This document shows, one piece after another, positions 16,502 through 24,868 of a stretch of 54,024 bases of DNA. Numbering within the stretch: the first letter of the stretch is position 1; each line of letters opens with the position of its first letter. Below the pieces are notes generated by a model. That model was not told where the DNA came from. It worked only from the letters and a program-made list of their open reading frames with translations, and did not search any database. The translations under genes and the position numbers were made by a program. Origin of the DNA: JANYCG01 sp031386665 (GTDB lineage: Bacteria > Pseudomonadota > Gammaproteobacteria > Burkholderiales > Burkholderiaceae_C); the NCBI GenBank assembly GCA_031386665.1, contig JANNCN010000184.1:1-54024 (forward strand). Direction: 5' to 3'.

Positions 16502-17142
16502 ACCTGAGCACTTTAGTTACCCAAGGCGACGCGGTCACCAAAATTGTGGCCTTGCTGCTGCTGGTCATGTCGATCAGCAGTTGGGTCGTCATTCTGTGGA
16601 AATCATGGCTGCTGCAACGCGCCAAGGGCGATGTGGCCCGCAGCACGGCGGCGTTTTGGCAGGCCAAATCGATCGACGAAGCCCGTCCTAAAGTTCAGGC
16701 TTTTGACCGTTCAGGGCTGGTCGGGCCTTTGATTTCGGCTGTTAAAGCCGAAGACGCAGGCACGCTGGCAGCCGCCGGAGACAAATCGCAACAGCTCACC
16801 CGGGTGTTGCGCGACGCTTTGCATGCGGTCCTGCAAAAACTTCAGTTTGGACAGGTTTTGCTGGCCACCGTGGGTTCAACCGCCCCGTTTGTGGGCTTGT
16901 TGGGCACGGTTTGGGGCATTTACCATGCGCTGATTGGCATTTCCAGCGCCGGGCAAATCACCATCGACAAAATTTCGGGCCCGGTGGGAGAAGCGCTCAT
17001 CATGACCGCTGCTGGCCTGGCCGTGGCCATTCCCGCCGTGCTGGCCTACAACGTGCTGGGCCGCACCATTGGCCGCATCGAAGCGGACCTGGAAGGCTTC
17101 GCGCGCGATTTGCGCGAGCTTCTATTACACGCGAAAGGCTGA
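16498..17142 (+). CDS. exbB: MotA/TolQ/ExbB proton-channel protein
   Basis: An inner-membrane protein of 214 residues with three predicted helices: one N-terminal (VALLLLVMSISSWVVILW) and two in the conserved channel domain (ATVGSTAPFVGLLGTVWGIY and MTAAGLAVAIPAVLAYN). Together with ExbD it uses the proton gradient to energise TonB- or Tol-type systems. ATGA overlap with dapB and a five-nt gap to exbD show one operon. ExbB versus TolQ cannot be settled from this window because no tonB, tolA or tolB is adjacent; ExbB is preferred from the dapB-exbB-exbD-leuS order seen in relatives. Confidence 0.85.
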   Translation: MNLSTLVTQGDAVTKIVALLLLVMSISSWVVILWKSWLLQRAKGDVARSTAAFWQAKSIDEARPKVQAFDRSGLVGPLISAVKAEDAGTLAAAGDKSQQLTRVLRDALHAVLQKLQFGQVLLATVGSTAPFVGLLGTVWGIYHALIGISSAGQITIDKISGPVGEALIMTAAGLAVAIPAVLAYNVLGRTIGRIEADLEGFARDLRELLLHAKG

Positions 17143-17147
17143 TCCAA

Positions 17148-17570
17148 ATGGCTTTTGGTCGGCTAGAGCGGGACAAAGGTACAGCGCCCATGAGCGACAT
17201 CAACATGACGCCGCTGATTGACGTCATGCTGGTGCTGGTGGTGATTTTCATCATCACCGCGCCCTTGTTAGCCAGCTCCATCAAGCTCGATTTGCCCAGC
17301 ACTGACGCAGCCAAACCCAACGATGTGCCCAAGTTCACGCTCTTGGTGGTCGATAAATTGGGCCAGGCGTTTCTGAACGACCAGCCCATTGCCAACCCCG
17401 AACTGGCCCGCCGTTTGGCTCAAATTGCCGCGCAAAACCCCGACACCGAATTGCAGCTCCGCGCTGACGAAGCCGTGCCCTACGGCCGGGTGGTTGAAGT
17501 CATGGGTGTCGCGCAAAAAGCCGGACTCAACCGAATCGGTTTTGTGGCCGAGCCAAAGTCTAAATTCTGA
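17148..17570 (+). CDS. exbD: ExbD/TolR biopolymer transport protein
   Basis: A protein of 140 residues with one membrane helix (MTPLIDVMLVLVVIFIITAP) containing the conserved Asp needed for proton translocation, then a periplasmic domain ending GLNRIGFVAEP. It pairs with the upstream ExbB-like channel. The ATG at 17148, five nt after the exbB stop, gives the normal short cytoplasmic N-terminus (MAFGRLERDKG); the open frame further upstream overlaps exbB. It is followed by repeat copy B, whose hairpin begins 28 nt after the stop and probably terminates the dapB-exbBD transcript. Confidence 0.9.
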   Translation: MAFGRLERDKGTAPMSDINMTPLIDVMLVLVVIFIITAPLLASSIKLDLPSTDAAKPNDVPKFTLLVVDKLGQAFLNDQPIANPELARRLAQIAAQNPDTELQLRADEAVPYGRVVEVMGVAQKAGLNRIGFVAEPKSKF

Positions 17571-17598
17571 TTTCGGCTTCAAACCGGGGGTTTTGGCA

Positions 17599-17715
17599 AA
17601 AAAAGAACCTGCAGGTTCTTTTTTCACAAAAAATAGCAAAAATGGTTATTTTAAGAACAAAATAGGCCCCTAGCTCCCGAATTATATGCATAATTTGCTA
17701 TTATTAATATAGCAA
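17599..17715 (-). repeat. Modular intergenic repeat, copy B (CCTGCAGG-type hairpin, inverted)
   Basis: This copy is in reverse orientation: the palindrome A6-GAACCTG/CAGGTTC-T6 (17599-17624) comes first. The reverse-complement core (17660-17682, GGGAGCTAGGGGCC in the minus sense) follows, then the inverted repeat TTGCTAT (17695-17701)/ATAGCAA (17709-17715). It lies between exbD and leuS. The palindrome is identical base for base to that of copy A. Confidence 0.85.
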
Positions 17716-17803
17716 TTATTGCCCGTCAACCTGGCTGCGCTGTCCGTTCAAAGGCGCTGGCACCGTCCAGCCAAAGACTCAGGCTGCCGCCTACAATTTA
17801 GTC

Positions 17804-20530
17804 ATGCAAGAAAAATACGACCCCCAAGGCATTGAGCGCGCTGCGCAAGCCCAATGGACTGCTGCCAACGCTTACCGCGTGCTGGAAGGTGCCAAAGACG
17901 CCCAAGGCAACATCAAACCCAAGTACTACGCCTGTTCCATGCTGCCTTACCCCAGCGGCAAGCTGCACATGGGCCACGTGCGCAACTACACCATCAACGA
18001 CATGATGGCGCGCCAATTGCGCATGAAGGGTTTCAATGTGTTGATGCCCATGGGTTGGGACGCCTTTGGCATGCCTGCTGAAAACGCGGCCATTGCCAAC
18101 AACGTGCCCCCCGAGAAGTGGACGCGCTCCAACATTGCCGAAATGAAAGCGCAGTTTGAGCCGCTGGGCCTGTCGTTTGACTGGGCGCGCGAGATCGCCA
18201 CCTGCGACCCCAGCTATTACAAATGGAACCAGTGGATGTTCCTGAAAATGCTGGAAAAAGGCATCGCCTACCGCAAGACGCAGGTCGTCAACTGGGACCC
18301 AGTTGACCAAACCGTGCTGGCCAATGAGCAGGTGATTGACGGAATGGGTTGGCGCAGCGGCGCACCCGTCGAAAAGCGCGAAATTCCGGGCTACTACCTG
18401 CGCATCACCGACTACGCCGAAGAGCTGCTGGACCACACGCTGACCAAACTGCCCGGCTGGCCTGAGCGCGTGCGCACCATGCAAGAGAACTGGATTGGCA
18501 AGTCCGAAGGCGTGCGTTTCGCCTTCACGCACGACATCAAGTCCCCGTCGGGCGAGTTGATTGGCGATGGCCGCATGCACGTCTTCACCACCCGTGTGGA
18601 CACCATCATGGGCGTGACTTTTTGCGCCGTGGCCCCAGAGCACCCGCTGGCAAGCCACGCCGCCGCGTCCAACCCCAATTTGGCCGCCTTCATTGAAGAA
18701 TGCAAACTGGGCGGCACGACCGAAGCCGAGCTGGCCGCACGCGAAAAAGCCGGCATGCCCACCGGTCTTTTTGTCACCCACCCGCTGAATGGTCACAAGA
18801 TCGAGGTCTGGGTTGGCAACTACGTGCTGATGAACTACGGCGACGGGGCCGTCATGGGCGTGCCCGCGCACGATGAGCGCGACTTTATTTTTGCCAAAAA
18901 GTACGGCATCAACATCATCGACGTGGTGCTGGTCGATGGCCTGACCTATGACTATGACCGCTGGCAAGACTGGTATGGCGACAAGCAGCGCGGTGTCACC
19001 ATCAACTCTGACAGCTACAGCGGGCTTAGCCACAAAGATGCCGTCAACGCGATTGCCCACGCTTTGCAAGTGCGCGGCCTGGGCGAGAAAAAAACCACCT
19101 GGCGTCTGCGCGACTGGGGCATCAGCCGCCAGCGCTACTGGGGCACGCCGATCCCCATCATCCACTGCGATGAGCACGGTGCCGTGCCAGTGCCTGAAAA
19201 AGACCTGCCGGTGGTGCTGCCACCGCATTTGGTGCCCGATGGCTCTGGCAACCCACTGATGCAATGCCAAGAGTTTTTGCACGCCGCCTGCCCCATTTGC
19301 GGCAAAGCGTCGCGCCGTGAAACCGACACCATGGACACCTTTGTCGACAGCGCCTGGTACTACATGCGCTACACCTGCCCCGATGCAGCCACCATGGTCG
19401 ATGCCCGCAACGACTACTGGATGCCGATGGACCAGTACATTGGCGGCATTGAGCACGCGGTGCTGCACCTGCTGTACGCGCGATTTTGGACCAAGGTCAT
19501 GCGCGACATGAATATGGTCAAATTTGACGAGCCCTTCACCAAGCTCTTCACCCAAGGCATGCTGCTGCACGACTGCTACTACCGCGAAGAAGCCGGTGGC
19601 GGCAAGCGCTGGTTTTACCCTGACGAGGTGCTGATCGAGCAAGACGACAAGGGCCGCCCCATTCGCACCACCGCCAAAGAAGACGGACAGCCCGTGCTAT
19701 ATGGCGGGACTGAGAAGATGTCGAAGAGCAAAAACAACGTGGTCGAGCCGCGCGAGTTCATCTCCAAATTTGGGGCCGACACAGCGCGCGCCTTTGTGAT
19801 TTTTGCCGGGCCACCAGACCAAAGCGCTGCTTGGAGCGATTCGGGTGCTGAAGGCTCGTTTCGGTTTTTGCGCCGGGTGTGGGCAACTTGTTTTTTTGCA
19901 CTCGAAGAGGCGAAACGGTATCCAAATTTTGAGTTTGGTGAGGTGACGACAAGCGAGATCAAAGGAGATTTGAGTAAAGCTCGGCGCGAGGTTTACCTGT
20001 CCTTAAAACAGGCTACTTATGACTATGAACGAATGCAGTACAACACTGTTGTGTCTGCGTGTATGAAGATGTTGAACTCTATTGAGGGTCCCTCGATGCA
20101 AGTGGTTGTGGGTGGAGTAGTCATGGGGAACGACCCGGAAAAACTGCGGCAAAGACGAGAAGAAACTGCCCAAATGCGATTAAACGTGACGTTCGAAGCC
20201 ATTGGCATCCTTTTGCGATGCCTGTATCCCGTATGTCCTCATATGACACACCAGCTATGGTCGGAATTGGGTTATTCAAAAAAACATGGAGATCTGCTGG
20301 ATGCGCCCTGGCCGGTTGTGCATGAATCGGCCCTCGTCAAAGACGAGGTCGAACTGATGCTGCAAATCAACGGCAAACTGCGCGGCTCCATCGTGGTCTC
20401 GGTCAATGCCAGCGAAGAGCTGATTGAAACAATGGCCGCAGGCCACGAGCTGGTGCAAAAGCAGGCGGCAGGCGGCCCCATTCGCCGCATCATCGTGGTG
20501 CCTGGGCGTTTGGTGAACGTGGTGCTTTGA
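17804..20530 (+). CDS. leuS: Leucyl-tRNA synthetase, with a mosaic C-terminal segment
   Basis: A class I synthetase of 908 residues that charges tRNA-Leu. HMGH is at residues 54-57 (PYPSGKLHMGH) and KMSKS at 638-642. The CP1 editing region is in the middle, the Rossmann half with WGISRQRYWGTPIPI follows, and the protein ends IIVVPGRLVNVVL. Odd feature: about 19,830-20,290 uses codons rare in its neighbours (AGA, CGA, GGA, CTA, GTA, TCT, TCA, ACA) and is AT-rich, while both flanks have the local GC-rich style. The segment codes for the anticodon-binding domain and stays in frame, so the enzyme is presumably functional. The protein is somewhat longer than the roughly 860-880 residues usual for the family. 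Confidence 0.95.
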   Translation: MQEKYDPQGIERAAQAQWTAANAYRVLEGAKDAQGNIKPKYYACSMLPYPSGKLHMGHVRNYTINDMMARQLRMKGFNVLMPMGWDAFGMPAENAAIANNVPPEKWTRSNIAEMKAQFEPLGLSFDWAREIATCDPSYYKWNQWMFLKMLEKGIAYRKTQVVNWDPVDQTVLANEQVIDGMGWRSGAPVEKREIPGYYLRITDYAEELLDHTLTKLPGWPERVRTMQENWIGKSEGVRFAFTHDIKSPSGELIGDGRMHVFTTRVDTIMGVTFCAVAPEHPLASHAAASNPNLAAFIEECKLGGTTEAELAAREKAGMPTGLFVTHPLNGHKIEVWVGNYVLMNYGDGAVMGVPAHDERDFIFAKKYGINIIDVVLVDGLTYDYDRWQDWYGDKQRGVTINSDSYSGLSHKDAVNAIAHALQVRGLGEKKTTWRLRDWGISRQRYWGTPIPIIHCDEHGAVPVPEKDLPVVLPPHLVPDGSGNPLMQCQEFLHAACPICGKASRRETDTMDTFVDSAWYYMRYTCPDAATMVDARNDYWMPMDQYIGGIEHAVLHLLYARFWTKVMRDMNMVKFDEPFTKLFTQGMLLHDCYYREEAGGGKRWFYPDEVLIEQDDKGRPIRTTAKEDGQPVLYGGTEKMSKSKNNVVEPREFISKFGADTARAFVIFAGPPDQSAAWSDSGAEGSFRFLRRVWATCFFALEEAKRYPNFEFGEVTTSEIKGDLSKARREVYLSLKQATYDYERMQYNTVVSACMKMLNSIEGPSMQVVVGGVVMGNDPEKLRQRREETAQMRLNVTFEAIGILLRCLYPVCPHMTHQLWSELGYSKKHGDLLDAPWPVVHESALVKDEVELMLQINGKLRGSIVVSVNASEELIETMAAGHELVQKQAAGGPIRRIIVVPGRLVNVVL

Positions 20531-20538
20531 AGCCTGAC

Positions 20539-21105
20539 ATGCTGACGCCGCACCCCAAATTGCTCCAAAACTCGGCGATTGACTCGGAGTTGGATCGACG
20601 CCGCAGCTTGTGCCTGCTAGCGGCGCTGGGTGCATCAGCTTTGACCAGCGGTTGCGGCTTCAAATTGCGCACGCCACCCAATTTTGCGTTTGAGACCATT
20701 GCCGTCATCGCACCCGGCAACGGCGCGGTTGCCGCCGAGTTGCGCAACGCGTTGAGCACCCGCCTGCGAGAGCCCGCCGCGCCCAACGCCCCGGCTGGTA
20801 GCAGTACCGCCCAAGTGAACTTTGACTTGCTGCAAGAGCTGCGCGAACGAACCGTGGTCGGCGTTAATGCAGCGGGCCAAGTGCGTGAACTGCAACTGCG
20901 CCTGCGCGTTAAGTTTCGACTGCGCAACGCGGCGGGCAAAGACCTGATCGAAGCAACTGAAATTGCGCAGGTGCGCGACATCAGCTTCACCGAATCAGCA
21001 GTGCTGGCCAAAGAGGTCGAAGAAGCCCGCTTGGTGCGCGACATGCAAACCGACATCGTGCAGCAGCTCATGCGCCGCTTGGCGGCTGTCACCTCGATTA
21101 ATTGA
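20539..21105 (+). CDS. lptE: LPS-assembly lipoprotein LptE
   Basis: About 188 residues with a lipoprotein signal peptide: RRRSLCLLAALGASALTSGC, with the lipidated Cys directly followed by GFKLR, a start typical of LptE. LptE plugs the LptD barrel in the outer membrane and assists delivery of LPS to the surface. The start is uncertain: ATG at 20539 is used here, but TTG at 20527, overlapping the leuS stop, would add four residues. It sits tightly between leuS and holA, the conserved order in proteobacteria. Confidence 0.9.
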   Translation: MLTPHPKLLQNSAIDSELDRRRSLCLLAALGASALTSGCGFKLRTPPNFAFETIAVIAPGNGAVAAELRNALSTRLREPAAPNAPAGSSTAQVNFDLLQELRERTVVGVNAAGQVRELQLRLRVKFRLRNAAGKDLIEATEIAQVRDISFTESAVLAKEVEEARLVRDMQTDIVQQLMRRLAAVTSIN

Positions 21106-21108
21106 CCG

Positions 21109-22194
21109 ATGCAACTTAGCGCAAACCAACTTGCGGCTCACCTGCAAAAAGGCCTGCGCAGCCTGTACACCTTGCATGGCGACGAGCCGCTGTTGATCCA
21201 AGAGGCGGCAGACACCATTCGCGCTGCCGCCCGCACGCAAGGCTATTCAGAGCGCACCTCGCACACCGTGTCGGGTGCGCATTTTGACTGGAGCGAGGTT
21301 TTGGCCGCAGGCGGCTCACTCAGCCTGTTTGCCGACAAGCAAATTTTGGAGCTGCGCATTCCCTCTGGCAAACCCGGCAAAGAAGGCAGCGTGGCCATTC
21401 AGCACCTGGCTGAAAGCGCGCAGGGCAATGACTCAACCTTGACCATCGTCATGCTGCCCAAGCTAGACAAACTGACCAAAACCGGGGCCTGGTTTGGCGC
21501 GCTGGAATCCATGGGCATGACCTTGCAGGTCGAGCCAGTTGAGCGCAACGCCTTGCCGCAGTGGATCGCCCAGCGCCTGGGCCAGCAAAACCAGCGCGTG
21601 GCGGCGGGCGAGGCGGGTCAACGCACCTTGCAGTTTTTTGCCGACCGGGTAGAGGGCAATTTGCTGGCCGCGCACCAAGAGATTCAAAAGCTGGCGTTGC
21701 TACACCCGCCGGGTGAACTGCCCACTGACGCGGTTGAAGGTGCTGTCATGAACGTGGCGCGGTTTGATGTCTTCAAACTGTCTGAAGCCGTGCTGAGCGG
21801 CCAACTGCTGCGCGTGCAGCGCATGCTGGACGGCCTGCAAGCCGAGGGCGAGGCCGAAGTGCTGGTGCACTGGGCCCTAAGCGAAGACATTCGCGCCTTA
21901 AAACGCGTCAAAGACGCTATGGGTCGCGGCAGCCCTCTGCCCATGGCGCTGCGCGAGCAGCGCGTCTGGGGTGTGAAAGAGCGCTTGTTTGAGCGCGTGT
22001 TACCGCGCCTGTCAGATGCCAGTTTGTCGCAACTGTTGCAATCGGCGCACCGGGTTGACGGCATTGTCAAAGGCCTAAAGCAGCCCGACTGGCCCGCCAA
22101 CCCCTGGGCCGCATTGCATCAATTGGCGATGGCGCTGTGCACGGCATGCATGGTGCAGCCAGCAGTGGCGCGCAAAGTTGGCGCGGCTTTTTAA
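21109..22194 (+). CDS. holA: DNA polymerase III delta subunit
   Basis: A 361-residue HolA. The N-terminal region SLYTLHGDEPLLIQEAADTIR and the AAA-like body with DRVEGNLLAAHQEIQKLALL are characteristic. Delta opens the beta sliding clamp within the clamp-loader complex. It starts three nt after the lptE stop, continuing the leuS-lptE-holA unit. Downstream, the expected neighbour proA is separated by an inserted toxin-antitoxin pair on the opposite strand. Confidence 0.94.
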   Translation: MQLSANQLAAHLQKGLRSLYTLHGDEPLLIQEAADTIRAAARTQGYSERTSHTVSGAHFDWSEVLAAGGSLSLFADKQILELRIPSGKPGKEGSVAIQHLAESAQGNDSTLTIVMLPKLDKLTKTGAWFGALESMGMTLQVEPVERNALPQWIAQRLGQQNQRVAAGEAGQRTLQFFADRVEGNLLAAHQEIQKLALLHPPGELPTDAVEGAVMNVARFDVFKLSEAVLSGQLLRVQRMLDGLQAEGEAEVLVHWALSEDIRALKRVKDAMGRGSPLPMALREQRVWGVKERLFERVLPRLSDASLSQLLQSAHRVDGIVKGLKQPDWPANPWAALHQLAMALCTACMVQPAVARKVGAAF

Positions 22195-22212
22195 GTCGGC
22201 TGGGCTCTTTTA

Positions 22213-22677
22213 TCAAGCCTCAGCGGCTTGCACCCAATCCTGCACCCACGGGTTGAATAACTTGACCCTCGACTTTTCATAGTCTGCTGTGTCCCGCGTC
22301 ACCACTGTCAATCCATGGTGCAAACCGGTCGTGGCAATCATCAAATCAGGCTGCGAGAACGTGTGCCCGGTTTTGCGACCTACCTCCACCAGCAGTCGCC
22401 ACTTGAACATGATGTCTTCCGTGATCTGCAAAATGCGCTGATCAAACATCGGCCGCACATGGTGGGTCAACCAATCCGCAAGCTCTGCGCGATGCAACGG
22501 GTCGCTCACAGATTCAATGCCAAAGCGAATTTCAGCCAAAGTCACACTGCTCACGAACAGGCGGTCCAATGGCTGCGCTGCCACAAAGGCCACCACTTTA
22601 GGCTCGGGTCTCGGGCGCCTCAGCTCTGACAAGACGTTGGTATCCAACAGCCACCCCGTGGCTCGCCCGCCCGTCAC
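22213..22677 (-). CDS. PIN-domain toxin (FitB/VapC-like)
   Basis: A 154-residue PIN ribonuclease. Acidic residues expected at the active site are visible in LLDTNVLSELRRP (Asp), VTLAEIRFG (Glu) and SQPDLMIAT (Asp), with a fourth in VVTRDTADY. The family cleaves RNA, often tRNA or mRNA, and is blocked by its antitoxin. The start ATG overlaps the antitoxin stop by four bases, the usual coupling. The pair is inserted between holA and proA, genes adjacent in relatives, on the strand opposite to both. Confidence 0.88.
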   Translation of the reverse strand: MTGGRATGWLLDTNVLSELRRPRPEPKVVAFVAAQPLDRLFVSSVTLAEIRFGIESVSDPLHRAELADWLTHHVRPMFDQRILQITEDIMFKWRLLVEVGRKTGHTFSQPDLMIATTGLHHGLTVVTRDTADYEKSRVKLFNPWVQDWVQAAEA

Positions 22678-22991
22678 AGGCTGACTTCGCGCACAGGCAT
22701 GTGCGAGCGAGCGGGCTCAATTTCAATGAACCGATGCGGCGACGCCCGAAAAGCATCCACCAGCGTTTGGCCAGAGTTTGAGCCTTTAAGCCGCCGGTAG
22801 TCTTCGGCCGCAATCACCACCACCTCGTCCCGGCCATGCACGGTGACGTGTTGAGGCCCTTCGCTGTGGACCCGTCGCACTAGTTCGCTGAACCGAGCTT
22901 TGGCGTCTTGCAGCATCCAATGGCCAGGCTGGCCCGTTTGAAGCGGTTTTGGCACTTTGGTGGGCGAGGAAGCGGTTGAGGTATTAGTCAT
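22674..22991 (-). CDS. Phd/YefM-family antitoxin
   Basis: A protein of 105 residues. The Phd/YefM N-terminal domain is seen in WMLQDAKARFSELVRRVHSEG followed by HVTVHGRDEVVVIAAEDYRRL; the C-terminal tail should bind the PIN toxin. The start at 22991 is chosen because a perfect inverted repeat spans it, and because the upstream open frame reads into the proA promoter region without family character. About 25 extra residues precede the conserved domain, so a later start is possible. Confidence 0.87.
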   Translation of the reverse strand: MTNTSTASSPTKVPKPLQTGQPGHWMLQDAKARFSELVRRVHSEGPQHVTVHGRDEVVVIAAEDYRRLKGSNSGQTLVDAFRASPHRFIEIEPARSHMPVREVSL

Positions 22992-22999
22992 TCTGACTA
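22985..22999. promoter_or_regulatory. Candidate TA operator overlapping the antitoxin start codon
   Basis: TAGTCA (22985-22990), TTC, TGACTA (22994-22999) is a perfect six-bp inverted repeat with a three-nt centre, and it contains the antitoxin start codon (22989-22991, read on the minus strand). Phd/YefM antitoxins repress their own operons by binding short palindromes near the start. The repeat is seen directly; the role is inferred. Confidence 0.5.
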
Positions 23000-23125
23000 G
23001 AATAGCACAAAATCTGAAGAGTGACCGATTGAAATGGCCTGCCATCCAAGGGCTTTGCAGCCGCCCCTTGAGACAGGCCAAGGCGCGCAACCGGCTTACA
23101 ACCGTCGACGTGACAAAATGCTGCC

Positions 23126-24406
23126 ATGGACACCCTCAACATCGCCGCCTACAGCCAAACTCTCGGGGCGCAGGCCAAAACCGCCTCTGCGCTGATGGCC
23201 AAAGCCGCCACGGCCACCAAAAATAACGCGCTCAAAACCTTGGCAGAGCTGCTGCGCGCCAACGTGCCTGCGCTGCAAGCAGAAAACGCCAAAGACCTGG
23301 CGCGCGCCACTGCCGCTGGCCTGGCCGAGCCGCTGGTGGACCGCTTGAAACTAAGCGCCCAAGCCCTAGAAACCTGCGCCCAAGGCTGCGAACAGTTGGC
23401 CGCCATGCCTGACGTGATTGGTGAAATTATGGGCATGAAGCAGCAGCCCAGCGGCATTCGGGTGGGGCAAATGCGCGTGCCTATTGGCGTATTTGGCATG
23501 ATTTACGAGAGCCGCCCCAATGTCACGATTGAAGCCGCCAGCCTGTCCATCAAAAGCGGCAACGCCTGCATTTTGCGCGGTGGCTCTGAAGCCATTGAAT
23601 CCAACAAAGCGCTGGCGCTGCTGGTGCAATTGGCGCTGCAAGGCAACGGCCTGCCAACGGACGCCGTGCAGTTGGTGCAAGTGACTGACCGCGAAGTGGT
23701 GGGCCACCTTATCGCCATGCCGCAGTACGTGGACGTCATCATTCCGCGCGGTGGCAAGGGCCTGATCGAGCGCATTAGCCGCGACGCCAAAGTGCCCGTC
23801 ATCAAGCACCTGGACGGCAATTGCCACGTTTACGTGGACGACCCCTGCGACATCGCCATGGCCGTGGCCGTGGCTGACAACGCCAAAACCAACAAATACA
23901 GCCCCTGCAACGCCATTGAAGGCCTGCTGGTCGCCCGCAGCGTGGCGGCCGAATTTTTGCCCCAAATTGCCGCCATTTACGCCGCCAAAGGCGTTGAAAT
24001 GCGCTGCGACCCCGAGGCCATGGAAATTTTGCGCAATTTTGACAATGCCAACCTCAAGCTCGCCACCAACCAAGATTGGTACGAAGAGTATTTGGCCCCC
24101 ATCATCAGCATCAAAGTGATTGAAGGCGTGGACGAAGCCATTTGGCACATCAACCAATATTCATCCCACCACACCGACGCCATCATCACCCGCGACCACC
24201 TACACGCCCAAGCCTTCCTGCGCGAGGTCGACTCCGCCAGCGTCATGGTCAACACCAGCACCCGCTTTGCCGACGGCTTCGAGTTTGGCCTGGGCGCTGA
24301 AATCGGCATTTCCACCGACAAATTCCACGCCCGTGGCCCAGTGGGGATTGAAGGGCTGACCTCGCTGAAATATGTGGTGTTGGGGAATGGGGAGTTGCGG
24401 GTTTGA
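23126..24406 (+). CDS. proA: Glutamate-5-semialdehyde dehydrogenase (gamma-glutamyl phosphate reductase)
   Basis: A 426-residue ProA. The conserved stretches are GVFGMIYESRPNVTIEAASL, the active-site Cys in NKYSPCNAIEGLL, and the C-terminal RFADGFEFGLGAEIGISTDK. It reduces gamma-glutamyl phosphate to glutamate-5-semialdehyde with NADPH in proline synthesis. The ATG at 23126 is preceded by 134 bp that also serve the divergent TA pair. Repeat copy C begins 29 nt after its stop. Confidence 0.96.
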   Translation: MDTLNIAAYSQTLGAQAKTASALMAKAATATKNNALKTLAELLRANVPALQAENAKDLARATAAGLAEPLVDRLKLSAQALETCAQGCEQLAAMPDVIGEIMGMKQQPSGIRVGQMRVPIGVFGMIYESRPNVTIEAASLSIKSGNACILRGGSEAIESNKALALLVQLALQGNGLPTDAVQLVQVTDREVVGHLIAMPQYVDVIIPRGGKGLIERISRDAKVPVIKHLDGNCHVYVDDPCDIAMAVAVADNAKTNKYSPCNAIEGLLVARSVAAEFLPQIAAIYAAKGVEMRCDPEAMEILRNFDNANLKLATNQDWYEEYLAPIISIKVIEGVDEAIWHINQYSSHHTDAIITRDHLHAQAFLREVDSASVMVNTSTRFADGFEFGLGAEIGISTDKFHARGPVGIEGLTSLKYVVLGNGELRV

Positions 24407-24435
24407 GGAGTGGGGCTATGGTTGTGTAGTTGGTG

Positions 24436-24548
24436 TTTGCTATGTTTTACATAGCAAATTATTGAATTAATGCGAGAGCTAGAGGGTTATTTGATTCGGA
24501 TTTAGTGAAAAATCGTCAAATCAGGTATTTTTTACCACAAATGTGGTA
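24436..24548 (+). repeat. Modular intergenic repeat, copy C (ACCACA/TGTGGT-type hairpin)
   Basis: TTTGCTATG (24436-24444) pairs with CATAGCAAA (24450-24458). The core, variant GCGAGAGCTAGAGGGTTATT, lies at 24470-24492, and the palindrome TACCACA-AA-TGTGGTA at 24533-24548. The palindrome differs from copies A and B but occupies the same place relative to the core, and it recurs in copy D. The repeat ends directly where the truncated integrase begins. Confidence 0.82.
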
Positions 24549-24549
24549 G

Positions 24550-24750
24550 ATTTTGGCAAAATCCTCATTTCAAGCGGCACTTCTTGCCATGAAAATAGAT
24601 GAACTTTTTGACCCAAAACACATAGGCCTCCTCGGTGCTCAGGCTATAGTGCAAGCAACAAGTTTGCTCCCGCAACTGATCCAACAACCGCGTTGACTTC
24701 AAAACAGGTGTGCTGGTTTTTCTGGAACTGTTGTGACTGGTTATATTCAC
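24550..24750 (-). pseudogene. Integron integrase (intI) remnant, N-terminal part only
   Basis: Read on the minus strand, the residues LLDQLREQTCCLHYSLSTEE and AYVFWVKKFIYFHGKK align with the start of integron integrases (IntI1 has VLDQLRERIRYLHYSL and AYVHWVRAFIRFHG). A frameshift just after HGKK leads to a stop at 24565-24567; in the next frame Leu-Glu-Met, common at this place in IntI proteins, continues for a few codons. The catalytic tyrosine-recombinase domain (R-H-R-Y) is wholly absent, and the sequence runs into repeat copy C. The GTG near 24750 is a plausible original start. The orientation, away from the cassette, is that of a true integron. Confidence 0.82.
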
Positions 24751-24868
24751 AGTAAACCCGTCGAAACCATTTCTGTAAAAGACTTCTCTGGGTTTTTGCC
24801 TGCCATTGTTGTGACGACAAAAGCCGAGTTTTGGAGACAGAAACCTGTCTCCATACATTAAGTTAGGC
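24751..24868 (+). other. attI-like region of the relict integron
   Basis: This stretch lies between the intI remnant and the cassette and ends in the core site GTTAGGC (24862-24868), matching the GTTRRRY consensus. It holds a perfect nine-bp inverted repeat TGGAGACAG (24832-24840)/CTGTCTCCA (24845-24853) of unknown role. attI sites are poorly conserved, so the assignment rests on position and the core site. Confidence 0.6.

Noticed and set aside
17798..19642. 614-codon open frame antisense to leuS
   Set aside because: Its composition (His, Val, Gly, Gln-rich) is that of a shadow frame opposite a GC-rich gene; no motif is recognised and leuS is certain.
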